Of a stretch of 27,641 nt of DNA, positions 8,318 to 14,132 are shown one piece after another (within the stretch, counting starts at the first letter, position 1; every line of letters begins with the position of its first letter). Source of the DNA: Gemmataceae bacterium (lineage in GTDB: Bacteria; Planctomycetota; Planctomycetia; Gemmatales; Gemmataceae); the NCBI GenBank assembly GCA_020847555.1, contig JADLBT010000263.1, forward strand, positions 1 to 27,641, read 5' to 3'. Below the pieces are notes generated by a model, which was given only the letters and a program-made list of their open reading frames with translations, made no database searches and was not told the DNA's origin. Position numbers and translations under genes: made by a program.

Positions 8318-9283
8318 TTACGTCTTTTCCTTCACATGCTGGCTCGTGCCGTCACCGGGCGGGGCCGACGGGGCGGGGGCGGTGGGGCGCTCGACGCCGG
8401 GCAGGTAGCGTCGCCCGGGGTGCGCCTTGCTCTGCTTGATAATGTTCAGGAACAGGTCTTCCAGCGTCGTCGTCGGGTGGCCGATCGATTCGATCTCCCC
8501 GCCGTGCCTGCGCAGCACCTCTTCCAGATCGCGCCGCAGGTCGTCGTTGAGCTGGACCCCGCGCGCCCGCAACTCGAGCCGGCGTACGTCCTCCAGCAGG
8601 TCGCGTACCCGCCCGAGTTCCTGCAACTCACCCTCGTTGAGGATGGCGATGCGGTCGCAGATATCCTGCACGTCTTCCAGCCGGTGGCTGCACATGATGA
8701 TCGTCTTGCCCTTGCCGCGCAGCTCGACGATCAGATCCTTCATCCAGCGCGTGCCGAGCGGATCGAGGCCGCTCGTCGGTTCGTCGAGGATGACCAGCTC
8801 GGGGTTGTTGATCAGCGCCTGGGCCAGGCCGATGCGCTGGCGCATGCCCTTGGAATATTCCTTCAGCTTGCGCTTCTTGTCGGCCGACAGACCAACGATG
8901 TCGATCAGTTCCTGGGCTCGCCGGCGCCGCTCGACCGGGTCGAGGTCGAACAGGCGGCCGTAGAAGTCAAGCGTCTCCTCGGCGTCGAGGAAGCGGTACA
9001 GGTACGACTCCTCCGGCAGGTAGCCGATGCGCTCGTTCTTGCGGACCTCCGCGGCCGGCTGACCGAACACGAACGCCTGTCCATCGGTCGGGAAGAGCAG
9101 GCCGAGCAGCAGCTTGATGGTGGTCGTCTTGCCCGAGCCGTTGGGACCGAGCAGGCCGAAGATCTCGCCGCGGACGATCTGCAGGTTGAGAGCGCGCAGG
9201 GCGTCCTTCTTGCGCCGCCCCCAGAAGTCGCGGTAGATCTTGGTCAGCTTGCGTGTCTCGACGATGACGTTGTTGTCGGCCAT
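8318..9283 (-). CDS. ABC transporter ATP-binding protein
   Basis: A 321-aa ATPase of the CcmA/NatA type that energises an ABC-2 exporter. All motifs are present: Walker [10 protein letters not shown] (residues 46-54), signature YSKGMRQR (143-150), Walker B LVILDE (163-168) with the D-loop SGLDP, and the switch His at H200 (CSHRLED). The Q-loop position reads YLPEES, with Glu instead of Gln, a common substitution in this subgroup. The C-terminal 90 residues carry a regulatory extension ending in a Pro-rich tail. It is first of three genes in the order ATPase, permease, 720-aa anchored protein. The start at 9283 keeps the typical [17 protein letters not shown] opening; no strong ribosome-binding site precedes it. 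Confidence 0.93.
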   Translation of the reverse strand: MADNNVIVETRKLTKIYRDFWGRRKKDALRALNLQIVRGEIFGLLGPNGSGKTTTIKLLLGLLFPTDGQAFVFGQPAAEVRKNERIGYLPEESYLYRFLDAEETLDFYGRLFDLDPVERRRRAQELIDIVGLSADKKRKLKEYSKGMRQRIGLAQALINNPELVILDEPTSGLDPLGTRWMKDLIVELRGKGKTIIMCSHRLEDVQDICDRIAILNEGELQELGRVRDLLEDVRRLELRARGVQLNDDLRRDLEEVLRRHGGEIESIGHPTTTLEDLFLNIIKQSKAHPGRRYLPGVERPTAPAPSAPPGDGTSQHVKEKT

Positions 9284-9342
9284 GAGAGGGGTCCAGGGTC
9301 AGCGGCGAACCACCTGTCCCCCCGGCGGCTGCCGGGGATGCA

Positions 9343-9377
9343 GCGCGGTCCGATGGCGAGTGCGAATCGGACCGCGC
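9343..9377. repeat. Perfect 12-bp inverted repeat in leader of ABC operon
   Basis: GCGCGGTCCGAT (9343-9354) is perfectly inverted as ATCGGACCGCGC (9366-9377), with an 11-nt spacer. It lies 60 nt upstream of the ATPase start codon. It may be an operator or a leader hairpin; no factor is known. Confidence 0.5.
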
Positions 9378-9559
9378 GGGCGCGTCTTGAAGTTGTACGC
9401 TGCCGGGGCCGTCGGCGTTCGCCGGTTTTTCTGACGACAGAGCCAAAAGTACAATGAATCCACTCTCCACTGTACACCTCCTCACGGTTCGCGTCTACTG
9501 ACGGGAGAGCCGACCCAAAGCTCACGAGTGACGCCCCGTGGGGGAGGCGCTGGCGCAGG

Positions 9560-9593
9560 TGCCAGGAGGAGGGTGTGCCACGGGTTCCTGGCA
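9560..9593 (-). terminator. Possible terminator hairpin after rfbA
   Basis: TGCCAGGA (9560-9567) pairs perfectly with TCCTGGCA (9586-9593). It lies about 50 nt downstream of the rfbA stop on the minus strand. No T-tract is seen, so factor-independent termination is not assured. Confidence 0.35.
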
Positions 9594-9644
9594 AGCCCAC
9601 GCCCGACAGCTGGGTAAGACGGGCGAGCAGGAACGCCCGCAAGG

Positions 9645-10535
9645 TCAGACTTCGCTGCGGCCCTTCTGGTACTCCTCCGCGACGCGCTGCAGGTAAGCGC
9701 CATAGTCGCTCTTGCCGTACGCCTCGGCCAGGCGCGCGAACTGCGCCTCGTCGATGAACTCCTTGACCAGGGCGATCTCCTCGATGCAGGCGATCTTGAC
9801 CCCCTGCCGCTGTTCAAGCGTCTGGACGAACAGCGACGACGATAGCAGCGAGTCGTAGGTTCCCGCGTCGAGCCACGCCACGCCGCGGCCGAGGGCCGTC
9901 ACCGTCAGCTGGCCCTTTTGCAGGTAGTGCTGGTTGACGTCGGTGATCTCCAGTTCGCCGCGGGCCGACGGCTTCAGTCCCTTCGCCACCTCCGCAACGC
10001 CCGTGTCGTAGAAGTACAGCCCCGTCACCACCCAGTTCGAGCGCGGCTTCTTCGGCTTCTCCTCCAGGCTCAGCGCCTTGAACCTCCCGTCGAACTCGAC
10101 GACACCGAACCGCTCCGGATCGGTCACGCGGTACGCAAACACGTGGGCCCCGGCCTTCAGCTGCGCCGACTCGACCAGCAGCGGCATCAGGTTGTGGCCG
10201 AAGAAGATGTTGTCGCCGAGGATCAGGCACGACGGCTGGCCGCGGATGAAGTCCTCGCCGATCAGGAACGCCTGCGCGATGCCGGCCGGCTGCGCCTGCT
10301 CCCGGTACGACAGCGACATGCCGAGGGAGTTGCCGTCGCCGAGCAACCCCTCGATGTTCGGCAGGTCACGCGGTGTGCTGATAATCAGTACGTCGCGGAT
10401 ACCGGCGAGCATCAGCACCGATAGCGGGTAGTAGATAACCGGCTTGTCGTACACCGGCAGGAGTTGCTTGCTGACGGTCTTCGTCAGCGGGTACAGGCGA
10501 GTGCCGGCCCCGCCGGCGAGCAAGATGCCCTTCAT
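9645..10535 (-). CDS. rfbA: Glucose-1-phosphate thymidylyltransferase
   Basis: A 296-aa RmlA/RfbA enzyme of usual length. It condenses dTTP and glucose-1-phosphate to dTDP-glucose plus pyrophosphate, the first step of dTDP-L-rhamnose synthesis for surface polysaccharides. The nucleotide-binding signature GGAGTRLYPLTKTVSKQLLP starts at residue 8 with R13 and K23 in place; LGDNIFFGHNL supplies the metal-binding Asp; EKPKKPRSNWVVTGLYFYD and RGELEITDVNQHYL are typical sugar-binding segments. rfbB, rfbC and rfbD are absent from the window, so the rest of the pathway is encoded elsewhere. Its start at 10535 is fixed by the conserved MKGILLAGG opening. Confidence 0.95.
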   Translation of the reverse strand: MKGILLAGGAGTRLYPLTKTVSKQLLPVYDKPVIYYPLSVLMLAGIRDVLIISTPRDLPNIEGLLGDGNSLGMSLSYREQAQPAGIAQAFLIGEDFIRGQPSCLILGDNIFFGHNLMPLLVESAQLKAGAHVFAYRVTDPERFGVVEFDGRFKALSLEEKPKKPRSNWVVTGLYFYDTGVAEVAKGLKPSARGELEITDVNQHYLQKGQLTVTALGRGVAWLDAGTYDSLLSSSLFVQTLEQRQGVKIACIEEIALVKEFIDEAQFARLAEAYGKSDYGAYLQRVAEEYQKGRSEV

Positions 10536-10593
10536 GCGTGTGTGTCCCCGAACGAGGAGGTCAGTGCGGGTGAGAGGTTCCCGCCGCGGGCGG

Positions 10594-11121
10594 TCAGAAC
10601 CCGTGGCGTCGTTCCGCGATCATGCCGATGAAAAACAGGACGCAGCAGGAGAACAGGACAACCGCCCCGGCGAGGGTGCCGATCATCCCGCAGACGCGGC
10701 CGGCGTTGGTACTGTTCTCCCCCTCCGGGTCCATGCGGCCGTGGCGGATCTCTTCCAGGTCGGTCTGCCCCATCACCCACGCGATCGGGCCAAGGATGAC
10801 CGACAGCAGGCCGACGGTCAGGACGATCCCGACCAGGCTAAGAATGCCCAGCGTCATGACCGCGTTCCCGCGGTGCGGCTGCAGGTCGCGCCGCCACGGG
10901 TCAGTGGACAGGCCGTAATCGTCCCGGCGCGGGCTCGGCGGCGGGCGGTCGTAAGCGGGCGGCGCGGCGGCCGGCGACGGCGCGGGCGGCGGGGGCGGTT
11001 GCCCGGCGAGTTGGGCGACGAAGGCAATACCGCAGGTGGGGCACTGGACGTCCTGCCCGAGCAGGGTGTCCGGCACCTGCAGCTTGCGCTGGCACCCGGG
11101 ACAGCTGATGATCTGCTGCAT
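10594..11121 (-). CDS. Zinc-ribbon plus DUF4190-like membrane protein
   Basis: A 175-aa protein. The N-terminus holds a four-Cys zinc ribbon (C7, C10, C27, C30: IISCPGCQRKLQVP, then QCPTCG) of MJ0042 type. A Pro/Ala-rich linker (about residues 40-85) leads to two membrane helices (around 88-112 and 143-168) separated by MGQTDLEEIRHGRMD, the DUF4190 signature. Such proteins are common in planctomycetes; the function is unknown. The ribbon probably faces the cytoplasm. The start at 11121 has GGAGGG about 8 nt upstream. The first 31 residues closely match those of the gene just upstream (11149-11334), suggesting local duplication. Confidence 0.8.
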   Translation of the reverse strand: MQQIISCPGCQRKLQVPDTLLGQDVQCPTCGIAFVAQLAGQPPPPPAPSPAAAPPAYDRPPPSPRRDDYGLSTDPWRRDLQPHRGNAVMTLGILSLVGIVLTVGLLSVILGPIAWVMGQTDLEEIRHGRMDPEGENSTNAGRVCGMIGTLAGAVVLFSCCVLFFIGMIAERRHGF

Positions 11122-11148
11122 GCGTCGGCCCTCCGCCTGCTCGGGCGG

Positions 11149-11334
11149 CTACCACTGCCGCCCGAGCGAGCCCCGATTGCCCGGCAGGTACGACAGGCAG
11201 ACGAGGATAAACCCAATGATCCCGAGGACCGTCGCGATGATGCCGCACGTCGGACACTGCACGTCCCGGCCGAGAACCTCTTCCGGTGCCTGCAGTCGGC
11301 GCTGGCAGTTCGGGCAGCTGATGATCTCGGGCAT
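11149..11334 (-). CDS. Small zinc-ribbon single-pass membrane protein
   Basis: A 61-aa protein with C7, C10, C27 and C30 (IISCPNCQRRLQAP, then QCPTCG) followed directly by one hydrophobic helix (IIATVLGIIGFILVCLSYL) and a short basic tail. It looks like a condensed version of its downstream neighbour, lacking the Pro-rich linker and the DUF4190 pair of helices. The gap between them is 27 bp and they are probably co-transcribed. The ribosome-binding site is weak, but the exact conservation of the ribbon with its neighbour supports it as a real gene. Function unknown. Confidence 0.7.
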   Translation of the reverse strand: MPEIISCPNCQRRLQAPEEVLGRDVQCPTCGIIATVLGIIGFILVCLSYLPGNRGSLGRQW

Positions 11335-11515
11335 GACGGCTCGGGGCTTTCAGGTCGGGGTCGGCTCCGGAGGTTGCGACGCCGGGAAGCGACTGAGTCC
11401 GCACGACATCACCGGTGCGCCGCCTGCCGCCCCGCTCGTCGGTCAGGATACTCGACCCGCGCCGCCAACGCAAAGACGTGGCGCGCGGATTTTCGCGGTT
11501 CGGCGCCGCCGGGCC

Positions 11516-11785
11516 TCACGCTGTCGGGGGCGCCGGGTCCGCGCACCCGCCGGGGCCGGCGGCCTCCCGCGCCAGGGTCTGGCGGAGGCGCTCCATGAAG
11601 TTCTGGGAGAGTGGGCAGCACGGCAGCTGGCGGCTGAGTACGATGGTGATCTGGTAAGTCTCGATGAGGGTGACGCAGAGCGGGCAGTGGCCGAGGTGCT
11701 CGCGGATGCGGTCGCAGTGCTCGGCCGCCAGCACGCCTTCCAGGAAGTCGAGCATCTCCTCGGCCAGTTCGCGGCAGGTGATCAT
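11516..11785 (-). CDS. Zinc-binding anti-sigma factor (zf-HC2 type)
   Basis: An 89-aa protein with the ZAS signature H30-x3-C34-x2-C37 (REHLGHCPLC) plus an upstream C4, as in zf-HC2 anti-sigma factors, which bind and hold their ECF sigma factor, often in a redox-sensitive way. There is no transmembrane segment, so it should be a soluble, cytoplasmic form. Its start overlaps the stop of the upstream sigma-factor gene in an ATGA arrangement (11782-11785), which indicates translational coupling and a cognate pair. The ATG at 11785 is chosen for this overlap and because the ZAS fold begins at residue 4. Confidence 0.87.
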   Translation of the reverse strand: MITCRELAEEMLDFLEGVLAAEHCDRIREHLGHCPLCVTLIETYQITIVLSRQLPCCPLSQNFMERLRQTLAREAAGPGGCADPAPPTA

Positions 11786-12357
11786 ACCGGCACCTCCTCG
11801 AAGTGGCGGGCCAGGGCGTCGCGCATCAGCAGGCGCGCCCGATGCAGCCGGCTCTTGACGGCCGACACGCTCAGGTCCAGCAGGTCGGCGATCTCGGGGT
11901 TGTTCATCCCCTCGACGTCGGCCAGGACGTACACGTCGCGGTAAAGCTCGGGCAGGCGGGCGATGGCGTCCTCGATCAGCTTCGTGCGCTCCTGGTCGAG
12001 GGCGCGCTGGTCCGGCCGGATCGACCACGGCCGGACCGGCGTGCCGCGGTGCCCGTCCTCCAGGAACTGGTCCAGCGGGTCGCGGCTCTCGTGCTCCTCG
12101 CGGCGGGCCCGGCGGGTGCGGTGGGCCAGGGCGGCGTTGACCGTCACCCGGTGCAGCCAGGTAGCGAAGTCGGCGTCGCCCCGAAACGTGTGGAGCTTGC
12201 GCACCACCTGCAGCAGGACGTCCTGGGTGACGTCCTCCGCGTCGGCGTCGTTGCCGAGCATGCGCCGCGCGAGGCTGTAGACGCGCGGCGCGTATTCGGT
12301 GAACACCTGCTCGGCGTTCTGCGGAATCCTGTTGTTGTTCCTGGCGATGTCTGCCAT
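11782..12357 (-). CDS. ECF-type RNA polymerase sigma factor
   Basis: A 191-aa sigma-70 family protein of ECF size. Region 2 covers about residues 14-85 (YAPRVYSLARRMLGNDADAE, then DVTQDVLLQVVRKL and FATWLHRVTVNAAL). Region 4 covers about 127-182 (ARLPELYRDVYVLADVEGM, then the HTH NPEIADLLDLSVSAVKSRLH). The linker carries DPLDQFLED, seen in several planctomycete ECF groups. It is paired with the anti-sigma gene through a 4-bp overlap. The start at 12357 is used; an in-frame ATG at 12417 would add 20 residues unlike the family, and neither has a strong ribosome-binding site. Its regulon cannot be read from this window. Confidence 0.93.
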   Translation of the reverse strand: MADIARNNNRIPQNAEQVFTEYAPRVYSLARRMLGNDADAEDVTQDVLLQVVRKLHTFRGDADFATWLHRVTVNAALAHRTRRARREEHESRDPLDQFLEDGHRGTPVRPWSIRPDQRALDQERTKLIEDAIARLPELYRDVYVLADVEGMNNPEIADLLDLSVSAVKSRLHRARLLMRDALARHFEEVPV

Positions 12358-12481
12358 CGAGTATATCTCGGGTGGCACCGGCTCCCGCGGGCGAGACGCC
12401 TCGCACCTCTGGACCATTGCACTTCGCCGGACCAGGCGCGAAACCCTCGACCGCTGCGGAGAAGCAACAAGGCGACTGGGT

Positions 12482-12588
12482 ATAAACCTGTCCGGTTTAT
12501 CTGCCCCCCCCTCTCCTCTGGTGGGAGAGGGGGGGCAGGGGGGAGGAGCCCCTTCATTCCCGACCCCTCTCCCATCAGGAGAGAGGGG
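12482..12588. repeat. Three successive hairpins upstream of the sigma-factor gene
   Basis: ATAAACC/GGTTTAT (12482-12488 and 12494-12500); a C-rich/G-rich pair CTGCCCCCCCCTCTCC with GGGAGAGGGGGGGCAG (12501-12516 and 12523-12538, off by one C); and CCCCTCTC/GAGAGGGG (12564-12571 and 12581-12588). They lie in the 275-bp gap between the cyclase-like gene (stop at 12633) and the sigma-factor start. They may terminate the former; the C/G-run form is REP-like. No gene is seen in this gap. Confidence 0.6.
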
Positions 12589-12632
12589 CGGAAGGCAGCG
12601 GACACGCCGACCCGGATCGGCTATCCGGTCTT

Positions 12633-13682
12633 TTACTCGCACGCCTTCAGGGCCAGGACGGCGAAGGCGGTGCCGGCGTGGCTGATGAAGTGGTTGCGGT
12701 CCGTGTTCATCGACCGCGTGAACCACCGGCCCGATTCGCGCTGGTTGCGCCGCAGCCAGGTGACGCCCTTCTGGATCGAGTCGCTCTCGGCCGGCATTCC
12801 CGCCTGACGGAGGATGTAGATCACCAGGCCGGTTGCGTAGCCGTCGCTCGGGGCGTTGCGATCGTTCGGCAGCTCGTTGTGGCCGATCCAGTCCCCGAGG
12901 CTCGGCAGGCTCCAGCCGCCGTCCGATTTTTGCAGTGCCAGCAACTCCGTCATGGTGGACTTGCGCAATTTGTCCGACATCAGCCCGTCCAGCTTCAACG
13001 ACGCCCAGAGCAGCATCGCCTTGTGGTGGAGGCTGGGCGGCGGGTTGGTCCTGAAGTTGAGATACCGGCGCAGCTTCTCGATCCCCGCCTTCGCCTTCTC
13101 CGTCTGGGCGTAGTTGTCGGGGGCCAGGCCGACGCCGATCGCCGCGTAGACGACGCCGTAGTAATCGTCGTGCTCCATCGGCGGCCAGGCACACTTGAGC
13201 CAGTTCCAGCCGCCGTCGGCCCGCTGCAAGGTCCACATCCGGTCCAGCGCCTTGTGCGTCAGCGGGTGGAGCTTGCCGATCGCAAGCGAATCCTGGATCG
13301 CCAGGGTGGCGGCCGTGGCCACGACCTCGGTGTCCCAGCGCGGCTTGTCTTCCTTCTTACCGCTGTCCCAGTTGGCGATGCGCTTCTCGAAGAAGCCGCG
13401 GACCTCCTGGAGCGCGGCCAGGTCGCCGCCAAGCTGGCCGCGGGCGATGAGATACGGGTAGTTGGTGTGACAGGTGCCGCATTTGCGGGTCTGCGTCCAC
13501 GTCCGGTTCTGGTGGTCGAGGAACGCGGCCGCCTTGCCGAGGGACAGCTTCCCCGCGACCGGCTCGTCAGGCGCGTTGACCAGCAGCTTGATTCCCTGCT
13601 TCACCTCCTGGGCCGACGCCGTCGGGCCGCAAGCCAGAAGCAGGCCAACGGGAACCAGGAGGGGACAAACGAGGCGCTTCAT
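12633..13682 (-). CDS. Exported squalene-cyclase-like protein with CxxCH haem motif
   Basis: A 349-aa protein. Residues 1-24 form a signal peptide (MKRLVCPLLVPVGLLLACGP, then TASA before Q25); the LLAC at 15-18 is a weak alternative lipobox. The mature part has C68-G-T-C71-H72, a c-type haem attachment motif, followed by alpha/alpha-barrel repeats of the prenyltransferase/squalene-oxidase type: LQRADGGWNWLKCAW, LQKSDGGWSLPSLGDW and WLRRNQRESGRWFTRS resemble QW repeats. It lacks a recognisable DXDD catalytic motif and is about half the length of squalene-hopene cyclases, so cyclase activity is doubtful. Export plus a haem motif suggests a periplasmic role. The ATG at 13682 has GGGAAGGG about 8 nt upstream; the longer open frame to 13817 is not used. 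Confidence 0.82.
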   Translation of the reverse strand: MKRLVCPLLVPVGLLLACGPTASAQEVKQGIKLLVNAPDEPVAGKLSLGKAAAFLDHQNRTWTQTRKCGTCHTNYPYLIARGQLGGDLAALQEVRGFFEKRIANWDSGKKEDKPRWDTEVVATAATLAIQDSLAIGKLHPLTHKALDRMWTLQRADGGWNWLKCAWPPMEHDDYYGVVYAAIGVGLAPDNYAQTEKAKAGIEKLRRYLNFRTNPPPSLHHKAMLLWASLKLDGLMSDKLRKSTMTELLALQKSDGGWSLPSLGDWIGHNELPNDRNAPSDGYATGLVIYILRQAGMPAESDSIQKGVTWLRRNQRESGRWFTRSMNTDRNHFISHAGTAFAVLALKACE

Positions 13683-13813
13683 AAGCAAGACCCTTCCCAG
13701 GACAGACGGAAGTAAATCGCCGCCCGAACCCAACGAGGGTCCGGCTGTGATGGTATAGCGATTACGGGAGCCTTCGACGCTGCCGACGATGACAGGGACG
13801 TGACATCTGCTGA

Positions 13814-13841
13814 CCAACCCGGAGCGCCAGCGACGGGTTGG
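13814..13841. repeat. 8-bp perfect hairpin
   Basis: CCAACCCG (13814-13821) pairs with CGGGTTGG (13834-13841), 12-nt loop. First of four palindromes in this intergenic region. Confidence 0.5.
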
Positions 13842-13860
13842 CGGGGTGGGTTAGAGACCG

Positions 13861-13946
13861 TTTCCAAACGTCGCAGAAGGGGGCTCCGACCCCCGAGCGT
13901 GCCTGAACCATCGGGGGCCGGAGCCCTCTCCTGTGGCGTTTGGAAA
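13861..13946. repeat. Two-tier inverted repeat (outer 10 bp, inner 16 bp)
   Basis: TTTCCAAACG (13861-13870) is perfectly inverted as CGTTTGGAAA (13937-13946). Inside it, GGGCTCCGACCCCCGA (13881-13896) pairs with TCGGGGGCCGGAGCCC (13911-13926), 15 of 16. The ends resemble terminal inverted repeats of a short MITE-like element. Confidence 0.7.
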
Positions 13947-13983
13947 TAGCTTCTTCGAGCTACCGGATCAAACACCCTGACGC

Positions 13984-14050
13984 CGACGAGCCGGAAGCAT
14001 CAGCGACGGCTTTGTCCAAGCCTACCGTCGCTTACACTTCCGGCTCGTCG
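13984..14050. repeat. Two-tier inverted repeat (outer 14 bp, inner 8 bp)
   Basis: CGACGAGCCGGAAG (13984-13997) is perfectly inverted as CTTCCGGCTCGTCG (14037-14050); AGCGACGG (14002-14009) pairs with CCGTCGCT (14025-14032) inside it, with 4-nt bulges either side. Confidence 0.75.
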
Positions 14051-14068
14051 CGTTTGGTCCGTAACGCT

Positions 14069-14126
14069 TACCAGCCGCGAGCGCCAGGGAGTGGTTCTGC
14101 CCGCTCACTGGCGCTCGCGGCTGGTA
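14069..14126. repeat. 23-bp inverted repeat (22/23) after the 653-aa gene
   Basis: 14069-14091 (TACCAGCCGCGAGCGCCAGG...) is inverted at 14104-14126 with one mismatch and a 12-nt loop. It ends 7 nt from the stop of the 653-aa gene (minus strand), so it could serve as its terminator. Confidence 0.8.
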
Positions 14127-14132
14127 CATAAT

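Larger units (their letters stand above)
9284..9644. other. 361-bp intergenic region between rfbA and the ABC operon
   Basis: I see no convincing gene here. It holds two hairpins, described separately (9343-9377 near the ATPase start; 9560-9593 near the rfbA stop), and an AT-richer stretch around 9420-9480 that could hold the promoter of the ABC operon, although no clear -35/-10 pair is visible. Confidence 0.5.
13683..14132. other. 450-bp non-coding region packed with inverted repeats
   Basis: No credible gene is visible. Four separate palindromic structures occupy most of 13814-14126 and are listed individually. The region lies between the start of the cyclase-like gene and the stop of the 653-aa gene, both on the minus strand. 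The promoter for the former may lie in 13683-13813, but I cannot identify it. Confidence 0.6.

Noticed and set aside
6654..9457. Plus-strand open frames of 584 and 373 codons over the ABC genes
   Set aside because: The ABC ATPase and permease motifs on the minus strand are unmistakable.
12633..13682. Functional squalene-hopene cyclase
   Set aside because: The protein is too short, is exported, and no DXDD-type catalytic motif is visible; only the repeat fold is supported.
13683..14132. CRISPR array in the repeat-rich intergenic region
   Set aside because: The repeats are inverted, unlike each other and not regularly spaced direct repeats.
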